Position numbers and translations under genes: made by a program | Notes under the pieces: generated by a model | Told to the model about the DNA's origin: nothing | The model's input: only the letters and a program-made list of their open reading frames with translations | The model's database searches: none | Assembly (NCBI GenBank): GCA_965228775.1 | Contig: OZ245840.1 | Location: forward strand, 3,100,001 to 3,164,000 | Direction: 5' to 3' | Origin: JANQMY01 sp965228775 | GTDB lineage: Bacteria; Pseudomonadota; Alphaproteobacteria; JANQMY01 | DNA: 64,000 bases | Shown here: positions 58,987-64,000 of the stretch, piece after piece | Layout of the letters: each line of letters starts with the position of its first letter | Position numbering within the stretch: position 1 is the first letter of the stretch

Positions 58987-59994
58987 ATGAAGATCGATGC
59001 AGGGATTGGGTTCGAATTGGAAAAAGCGGCATCGTCCGCTCAGCATTTGGAAGAATGCGGATATGACGGGATCTTGGCGGCGGAAACCTCCCACGATCCA
59101 TTCATGCCGTTGCTTTTGGCGGCCGAACATACAAAAAGCATCGAGCTATATACGTCGATTGCGGTGGCATTTGCACGCAACCCGATGGTTCTTGCAAATT
59201 TGGCGCATGACTTGAACGCCTTTTCCAAAGGCCGTTTCACGTTGGGTCTCGGGTCCCAGATCAAGCCGCACATCACCAAACGGTTTTCCATGCCATGGTC
59301 CAGCCCTGCGGCGCGCATGAAAGAGATGATCGAGGCGATCCATGCGATTTGGGATTGCTGGTATGACGGAAAGCCGTTGGAATTTCGCGGTGAGTTCTAT
59401 ACCCACACGCTGATGACCCCCATGTTCACGCCGACCGATACTCAGTATGGAAAGCCGAAAATCGTTTTGGCGGCGGTCGGTCCGAAGATGACGGAAACGG
59501 CGGCAGCGGTTGCCGATGGCATGTTGATCCATGCCTTCACGACGGAGAAATATCTCCGTGAAGTGACCGTGCCGACCGTGGAAAACACGCTGAAGGCCGA
59601 GGGGCGCAAGCGCGAAGACTTCCAACTGATCTATCCGGCTTTCGCCGTTACCGCCGATACGGAAGAACAGTTTAACGCGGTCAAGAAAGCGACGTGTAAA
59701 CAGATTGCATTCTATGGGTCGACCCCAGCCTACAAAGGTGTCTTGGACCTCCATGGTTGGGGTGATTTACAGCCGGAACTCAACCGCCTGTCGAAGATCG
59801 GCCAATGGGATGAAATGGGTACACTGATTACGGACGATATTCTGGGCGCGTTTGCCGTGGTCGGCGAACCGAAGGATGTGATTACCGGCATCAAAAGCCG
59901 TTATAATGGCCTAATCGACCGGGCATCGGTGTCGTTTGCCAGTGTCGACAAGTCGAAAGTGCCGTCCCTGATTCAAGAATTTAAGGCCGCGTAA
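58987..59994 (+). CDS. Luciferase-like (LLM) oxidoreductase, TIGR03617-like
   Basis: A 335-residue TIM-barrel flavin/F420 oxidoreductase. Segments such as FELEKAASSAQHLEECGYDGILAAETSHDPFMPLLLAAEHT, then TSIAVAFARNPMVLANLAHDL and FTLGLGSQIKPHITKRF, fit the LLM family; the overall pattern is closest to the TIGR03617 type often described as F420-dependent. Whether this organism makes F420 cannot be decided here. The substrate is unknown. The ATG at 58987 follows GATGGGAGAGC; an in-frame start at 58939 is less likely. The palindromic repeat at 60047 is downstream. Confidence 0.9.
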   Translation: MKIDAGIGFELEKAASSAQHLEECGYDGILAAETSHDPFMPLLLAAEHTKSIELYTSIAVAFARNPMVLANLAHDLNAFSKGRFTLGLGSQIKPHITKRFSMPWSSPAARMKEMIEAIHAIWDCWYDGKPLEFRGEFYTHTLMTPMFTPTDTQYGKPKIVLAAVGPKMTETAAAVADGMLIHAFTTEKYLREVTVPTVENTLKAEGRKREDFQLIYPAFAVTADTEEQFNAVKKATCKQIAFYGSTPAYKGVLDLHGWGDLQPELNRLSKIGQWDEMGTLITDDILGAFAVVGEPKDVITGIKSRYNGLIDRASVSFASVDKSKVPSLIQEFKAA

Positions 59995-60046
59995 GTCACG
60001 CATTGCCGTTTGCGGCACTCTGGAGTGACTCCGAAACTGCTTAACT

Positions 60047-60147
60047 CGTCATTGCGAGCCGCCGAACGGCGGCGTGGCAATCCAGAGCAACAAAGCCTGA
60101 ACAAGCTGCCCTGGATCACGTCGTCGCTTTCGCTCCTCGTGATGATG
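60047..60147. repeat. Imperfect inverted repeat of the CGTCATTGCGAG class
   Basis: A stretch of about 100 bp starts CGTCATTGCGAGC and ends in the partly complementary GCTCCTCGTGATGATG. Inside are GCGTGGCAATCCAGAG and CTGGATCACGTCGTCGCTTTC, which also pair in part. This resembles a dispersed palindromic repeat known from many alphaproteobacterial genomes. It lies between two genes pointing toward each other and contains no gene. Confidence 0.75.
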
Positions 60148-60188
60148 CTACATTTCCAATTAGCAAGCCAATCTAGTTCGGAGGCTCT

Positions 60189-61034
60189 CTAAAAGTCGTT
60201 ATCGTCTTCTTCAACATCGCCGCCCGCCCAGCTGGCGTACCAGGAATCGCGCTTGGTTACGGATTTCGTTTTGCCGTCAACCACGCGGCGCTTGAGACCG
60301 CGCCGTTCGTCTAAATCGGCCATCTTCTCGTTCAGCGCGGCACGGTCGTTGCCGCCGCAATAGCCAATGGCGCGGTTGATGAACTCAGCCGATTCAAGAT
60401 AGGCGTCTGTCGCGGATTGAGGGGTTTTGCCGCCAAGTTTTGCGCGCGACTTCAAGACATCGCCATGCATCATGGTCAGCGTTGCAAGTTCGCTCAGCTC
60501 GCGGCAGGTGGATAAGCGGTTAAGCGACTGCGCCACATTCATTTCCGCCATATAGAATTGCGGATCACTTTTCGGACAGTGAGACATCAGCCGCTGGTAT
60601 CGGGTCTGAGCGATCGACGCTTCGATCCGCGCGCTGCTGTAAACTTCTTCCGCCAAGAATTTTTTGCTTTGGTCTACGGACGTTAAAGCGTCGTTATGAG
60701 ATTGTTTGCAGTGCTGGTCCAACTGATTTTTGTTCAGCAGACTGACGGCATCTGCTAAGCGATTGCGCACTTTGGCCTGAGCGGCAATGTGGTCTTTGCT
60801 GCGGTCTTCGCACCAGATCTTGACGTAATATCCGGCATCGTCTGTGGCTGTAAGAATTTGGGCCAGGCGTGATGGATCTTTTGTGAAGTTGTCGGTTTTT
60901 GATAATGTGTCTGCGCCCTCGAATGTTGTCCGCGCGCGCGTGCAGTCATCCTCCGCAAAGGCAGGGGCGAAAGCCATACATCCCAAAAGGGCGCCAGCCA
61001 AAGTAGATCGCAACGATTTAATGCCGTTCAACAC
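60189..61034 (-). CDS. Secreted protein of unknown function
   Basis: A 281-residue protein whose signal peptide ends CMAFAPAFA. The mature part starts EDDCTRARTTFEGADTL and is helical with seven or more Cys, several in repeats like HCKQSH, SHCPKSD, STCREL and YCGGND. The end is acidic (GGDVEEDDNDF). The helical spacing of Cys and the TPR-like look (SDAYLESAEFINRAIGYC) suggest a scaffold, but no family is recognised. I set the start at GTG 61034 with GGAG in front; a GTG at 61049 is also in frame. A short membrane protein gene lies 136 bp upstream on the same strand. Confidence 0.62.
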   Translation of the reverse strand: MLNGIKSLRSTLAGALLGCMAFAPAFAEDDCTRARTTFEGADTLSKTDNFTKDPSRLAQILTATDDAGYYVKIWCEDRSKDHIAAQAKVRNRLADAVSLLNKNQLDQHCKQSHNDALTSVDQSKKFLAEEVYSSARIEASIAQTRYQRLMSHCPKSDPQFYMAEMNVAQSLNRLSTCRELSELATLTMMHGDVLKSRAKLGGKTPQSATDAYLESAEFINRAIGYCGGNDRAALNEKMADLDERRGLKRRVVDGKTKSVTKRDSWYASWAGGDVEEDDNDF

Positions 61035-61169
61035 GTCGAACTCCAACACACAACGTCATAATGAGTGCTGGATTATGCCGTGTCTCTTGCAAAAGAGCAA
61101 AGCGGCAAACGCGAGGCAAAACAAAGGTTTTGCATCGGTTTGTCACAAATCTGACATGGAACTGCCGGC

Positions 61170-61283
61170 TTAATCAGGCCAGCCGTCACGCATGCTGTGC
61201 TTTATGGATTTGCCGCCGGCGACAATCAGGCCGACCCACACAGCAATAAAAAGCGCAAAAGCGATCGCACCGGAAATCAGCAT
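61170..61283 (-). CDS. 37-residue single-pass membrane protein
   Basis: A short reading frame of 37 codons: it begins MLISGAIAFALFIAVWVGLIVAGG, a membrane helix, and continues KSIKHSMRDGWPD. A ribosome site GAGG is 7 bp before the ATG at 61283. It lies 122 bp before the start of the FAH-family gene's neighbour region, between two minus-strand genes. I do not recognise a family. Its charge layout (cytoplasmic Lys/Arg after the helix) fits a small inner-membrane protein with N-out. Short frames arise by chance, but the ribosome site, helix and stop placement make a real gene fairly likely. Confidence 0.6.
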   Translation of the reverse strand: MLISGAIAFALFIAVWVGLIVAGGKSIKHSMRDGWPD

Positions 61284-61391
61284 GGTGAACCTCACTTTCT
61301 CAGTGTTTCGCCCCTATAATATGGGATCTTGCAGGGGCAAATACCATCAAAATCGGGCATAAGAGTTCTGAAACGATGTGACGAAGGTTGA

Positions 61392-62279
61392 TCAAATAAC
61401 GGTTTCAGCTTTTTCCGGCACGACCGTATTTTCGATGGCGCCGAGCTTTTCGATCTCGATACGGACGGTATCACCGGCCTTCAAAAGACCTGGCGGTGTC
61501 ATGGCATGTCCGACGCCATCCGGCGTTCCCGTGAAAATAATGTCACCCACATCCAGTGTGAAAACCTGGCTCAAATGGGCGATCTGTTCATAGCAGTTGA
61601 AAATCATATGTTGCGTATTTGAATTTTGGTGCAACTCTCCATTGACCCACGTCTTAAGATCCAGCTTGTGCGGATCGCCAACTTCATCCGGCGTTGTGAG
61701 CCAGGGGCCCGTGGGTCCATGCGTGTCGAATGACTTGCCGATTTGCATTGTCGGTACACGGCGCTGCCAGTCACGAACGCTCACATCATTGCCGATGCAG
61801 AAACCGGCGATCACTTCATGCGCGCGATTGTCGGGCACGTGTTTACAGCGGCGGCCAATCACGTAACAAAGCTCGCCTTCGTAGTCCAAAAAGTCGGTCG
61901 ATACTTTCGGTAAGTTGATGGTGCCATGAGGACCATTGATGCAGTTGCGCTGTTTGTTGAACCAGATCTGGTGCTTCGGCAGGTCACGCCCGGTCTCTTT
62001 AACATGGTCGGCATAGTTGAGACCGATAGCCAGGACCTTTCCTGGATTCGGGACCGGAGGGCCCAGTTCCACGTCATCCAGTCTGATTCGCGACGGGGTC
62101 GTCGTTGCCGCATGTTTTACCGCTTCAAACGCCGAATCACCTGCCTCCAGAAGTGAAATCATATCTTTAGGTAGATTCGGATCTGCTTCTAACAGATCCA
62201 CTAGCGAGTCTTCCTCGACCAGACCGATTCGAAAGGTCCCATTTTCTGCCGATTTTTTGCGGAACGACGCGAGTTTCAT
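61392..62279 (-). CDS. Fumarylacetoacetate hydrolase family protein
   Basis: A 295-residue FAH-superfamily protein. VLAIGLNYADHVKETGRDLPKHQIWF carries the family's Asp and His, followed by DYEGELCYVIGR (the E-x-E metal pair), FCIGNDVSVRDWQR, and GKSFDTHGPTGPWLTT. The C-terminal IFTGTPDGVGHAMTPPG completes the fold. Members are hydrolases or decarboxylases of 1,3-diketones, 2-oxo-3-deoxy sugars or hydroxymuconate-type products of aromatic degradation. Substrate cannot be fixed. The start codon follows CCAGGAG. It is alone on this strand between the 37-residue membrane protein and the Ala/Asp-rich lipoprotein. Confidence 0.92.
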   Translation of the reverse strand: MKLASFRKKSAENGTFRIGLVEEDSLVDLLEADPNLPKDMISLLEAGDSAFEAVKHAATTTPSRIRLDDVELGPPVPNPGKVLAIGLNYADHVKETGRDLPKHQIWFNKQRNCINGPHGTINLPKVSTDFLDYEGELCYVIGRRCKHVPDNRAHEVIAGFCIGNDVSVRDWQRRVPTMQIGKSFDTHGPTGPWLTTPDEVGDPHKLDLKTWVNGELHQNSNTQHMIFNCYEQIAHLSQVFTLDVGDIIFTGTPDGVGHAMTPPGLLKAGDTVRIEIEKLGAIENTVVPEKAETVI

Positions 62280-62526
62280 GGGCCTAAGCTCCTGGTTAAT
62301 AAAGCTTTAATTTTTTAGCACCCATGTACTATAAAGGCTCTGGACTGGGTGTTGCCAAAAATGGAGCGATTTTTGGTTCCGCCGTTTGAAAGCGGAAGAG
62401 CGCGATGCGCCTCAAGCAAAATTTTTCGAGGCCTTCCGGTTCTTCGTTTTCTGGTGTGCGGGGTGTTGTCTGGCTGATTTGGAGATGGGCTGGGCAATGA
62501 GGATTTTTTGTTGGAGGGACATCAGA

Positions 62527-63027
62527 ATGATGACGAAGGAATCTTGGCGCCGGCTCATGTTGGCCGGTCTTGTAGCAGGCGCAGGTGCGTTTGTAGTTGC
62601 CTGCGATCAGGGAAGTGACTCAGGGGCATCGGGTGATGCGCCAGCTCCGGCTGCTTCTGAAGAAGGTACGACGATCGTTGATGACGCTGTAGACGCTGCG
62701 ACGGACGCAGCCTCAGATGCTGCTGACGCCGCTGGCGATGCGGTAGACGCAGCGACGGAAGCCGCAAGCGATGCGGTTGATGCCGCTACTGAAGCAGCCT
62801 CTGATGCGGCGGACGCTGCCTCTGACGCTGTAGACGCTGCTGTTGATGCGGCCACCGATGCGGTTGATGGTGCCGAAGGCGCCGCCGATGCGGCTGCCGA
62901 CGGTGCAGCAGACGCCGCTGCCGATGCGGCAAGTGATGCAGCAAGTGATGCAGCAGACGACGCGGCAGACGCAGCGGACGATGCAGCAGACGCATTGAAA
63001 GGAACCGCTGGCGAAGCGCTTCAATAG
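62527..63027 (+). CDS. Ala/Asp-rich repetitive lipoprotein
   Basis: A 166-residue predicted lipoprotein. Signal MMTKESWRRLMLAGLVAGAGAFVVAC ends at C26. Residues about 52-157 are nearly all Ala, Asp, Val, Thr and Ser. Two adjacent copies of DAVDAATEAAS (residues 71-81 and 82-92) are identical, with an 11-residue period continuing nearby. Their codons differ at 8 of 11 positions while the protein sequence stays the same, which shows the repeat is kept by selection. Such regular helices suggest an amphipathic or coiled structure of 11-residue repeats. The start follows GGAGGG; an ATG at 62386 upstream is in frame but unlikely. A terminator follows. No function known. Confidence 0.78.
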   Translation: MMTKESWRRLMLAGLVAGAGAFVVACDQGSDSGASGDAPAPAASEEGTTIVDDAVDAATDAASDAADAAGDAVDAATEAASDAVDAATEAASDAADAASDAVDAAVDAATDAVDGAEGAADAAADGAADAAADAASDAASDAADDAADAADDAADALKGTAGEALQ

Positions 63028-63078
63028 GCTTCAGCGCACTAAAGATCTACACTGATGTGAGACATCGGTGATGTGATT

Positions 63079-63111
63079 GGCCCGGCACCAACCTGCCGGG
63101 CCTTTCTTTTT
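63079..63111 (+). terminator. Rho-independent terminator after the Ala/Asp-rich lipoprotein
   Basis: A 9-bp GC-rich stem (GGCCCGGCA at 63079-63087, TGCCGGGCC at 63094-63102) is followed by TTTCTTTTT. It is 52 bp after the lipoprotein stop codon. Confidence 0.85.
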
Positions 63112-63270
63112 GAGACGGGGCAGAAACATTCTGCCGGTTGCGCCTTGCATGGGGGCGGTGCAGACTGTTGCAGCTATATCGACGGCTTGTGGGGTAATTA
63201 AATCTAAAGACTAGCCCTGCGAAATGTCAGCCTACCTACTGATCTCCAACCGATACTGACGGATCGTTTT

Positions 63271-64000
63271 ATGGAAACCTTTCAAGCCGTATTGAACCAG
63301 ATAAACGCTTTTGTCTGGGGGCCGGTCATGCTTGTTCTATTGCTTGGCACCGGCGTCTATCTCACGGTCGGATTGCGTTTCATGCCCATACGTCGGATTG
63401 GGGCGGGTTTCCGGTTGGCGTTTTCCAGCCGTCATCCGTCGGATTCCGCCAAGGGCGAGATCACACCATTTCAAGCATTGGCAACGGCGTTGTCGGCAAC
63501 TGTCGGCGTAGGGAACATCGGTGGTGTTGCCACAGCAATTTTTGTCGGCGGGCCCGGCGCTGTTTTCTGGATGTGGATGACCGCTCTGTTTGGCATGGCT
63601 ACCAAATATGCCGAGGCCGTACTGGCGGTAAAATACCGGGAGGTTGATGAAGACGGGCGCTATGTGGGCGGTCCGATGTACTACATCAAGAACGGATTGG
63701 GCGAGAAGTGGATCTGGCTCGGGGGCCTCTTTGCTTTCTTCGCGATGATTGCCGGTTTTGGCATCGGCAATATGTTCCAGGCGAAGAATGTTGCCCTGGT
63801 CATGAAAGACAGTTTTTCCGTTCCGCCATTGGCAACCGGTCTTCTTTTGTCCGTTGCGGCATTTGCCGTGATCATTGGCGGCATTAAGTCTATCGGGTAT
63901 GTGGCAGAGCGCCTGGTTCCATTCATGGCGGTGGCGTATGTAAGCGCCGCGCTGATCGTCATTTTTATGAACATCAGCATTGTACCTGCCGCCCTCTGGA
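63271..64000 (+). CDS. Sodium:alanine symporter (AGCS family), N-terminal part (cut by window edge)
   Basis: An open frame of 243 codons from an ATG at 63271 to the edge of the window. It begins METFQAVLNQINAFVWGPVMLVLLLGTGVYLTVGLRFMPIRR, as in AGCS proteins. Then come ALATALSATVGVGNIGGVATAIFVGGPGAVFWMWMTALFGMATKYAEAVLAVKYRE, with the family signature GVGNIxGVATA, and GGPMYYIKNGLGEKW. Such transporters import alanine or glycine with sodium. The rest lies outside. No glycine riboswitch was recognised in the 160 bp between the terminator at 63079 and the start. The ribosome site (ACGGA) is weak. Confidence 0.92.
   Translation, partial: METFQAVLNQINAFVWGPVMLVLLLGTGVYLTVGLRFMPIRRIGAGFRLAFSSRHPSDSAKGEITPFQALATALSATVGVGNIGGVATAIFVGGPGAVFWMWMTALFGMATKYAEAVLAVKYREVDEDGRYVGGPMYYIKNGLGEKWIWLGGLFAFFAMIAGFGIGNMFQAKNVALVMKDSFSVPPLATGLLLSVAAFAVIIGGIKSIGYVAERLVPFMAVAYVSAALIVIFMNISIVPAALW

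Noticed and set aside
63112..63270. Glycine riboswitch ahead of the AGCS symporter
   Set aside because: The known aptamer core elements are not visible in this stretch.

Overview
The window looks like the chromosome of an alphaproteobacterium. I infer this from a UrcA-family protein, a DUF3422 protein, a stand-alone MEKHLA protein next to tamA/tamB, TonB-dependent receptors of the type common in Caulobacterales and sphingomonads, and two classes of intergenic palindromic repeat typical of that class. Genes are densely packed on both strands. I see no tRNA, rRNA, CRISPR array, insertion sequence, phage gene or clear pseudogene. Genus cannot be judged. The TetR gene at the left edge and the alanine symporter gene at the right edge are cut by the window.

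Region 1-13.0 kb is an uptake and carbohydrate region: TetR, TonB receptor, sulfatase, TetR/CerR-like regulator and a second TonB receptor, then a four-gene xylose operon on the minus strand (aldose epimerase, xylulokinase, xylose isomerase, GH43 beta-xylosidase). A perfect 27-bp palindrome ahead of the second regulator and an 18-bp palindrome ahead of the xylose operon share the half-site ATTATCC. Two direct copies of it precede the second receptor, which suggests one small regulon.

Region 13.2-28.1 kb holds DUF3422 and UrcA proteins, then catabolic enzymes: a fused enoyl-CoA hydratase/3-hydroxyacyl-CoA dehydrogenase, a molybdopterin oxidoreductase, a beta-propeller lipoprotein, a Rieske oxygenase, two acyl-CoA dehydrogenases, an HxlR regulator, an enoyl-CoA hydratase, a nitronate monooxygenase-like flavoprotein and a cupin like 2,4'-dihydroxyacetophenone dioxygenase.

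Region 28.2-43.0 kb has two secreted or anchored unknowns, malate synthase G, and an operon of a 4-hydroxyacetophenone-monooxygenase-like Baeyer-Villiger enzyme, an amidohydrolase and a COG0523 metallochaperone GTPase. An MFS transporter, GST, thiolase, haloalkane-dehalogenase-like hydrolase, M48 lipoprotein and second GST follow. Together with the previous block this suggests degradation of aromatic ketones or other xenobiotics ending in acyl-CoA, acetyl-CoA and glyoxylate metabolism. The substrate is not known.

Region 43.1-53.3 kb is cell envelope: an RND pump with its adaptor, and tamA-tamB-MEKHLA overlapping or nearly touching. Region 53.4-64 kb mixes a small monooxygenase, a flavin hydroxylase, a quinone oxidoreductase, two adjacent small secreted proteins, a purine permease, a luciferase-like oxidoreductase, a secreted unknown, a 37-residue membrane protein, a fumarylacetoacetate-hydrolase-family protein, a repetitive Ala/Asp-rich lipoprotein and an AGCS symporter.

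The most unusual non-coding structure is a composite two-hairpin element of about 105 bp. It is present three times (25.6, 41.2 and 43.0 kb) with changed but still pairing stems, and one copy supplies the stop codon of the RND gene.
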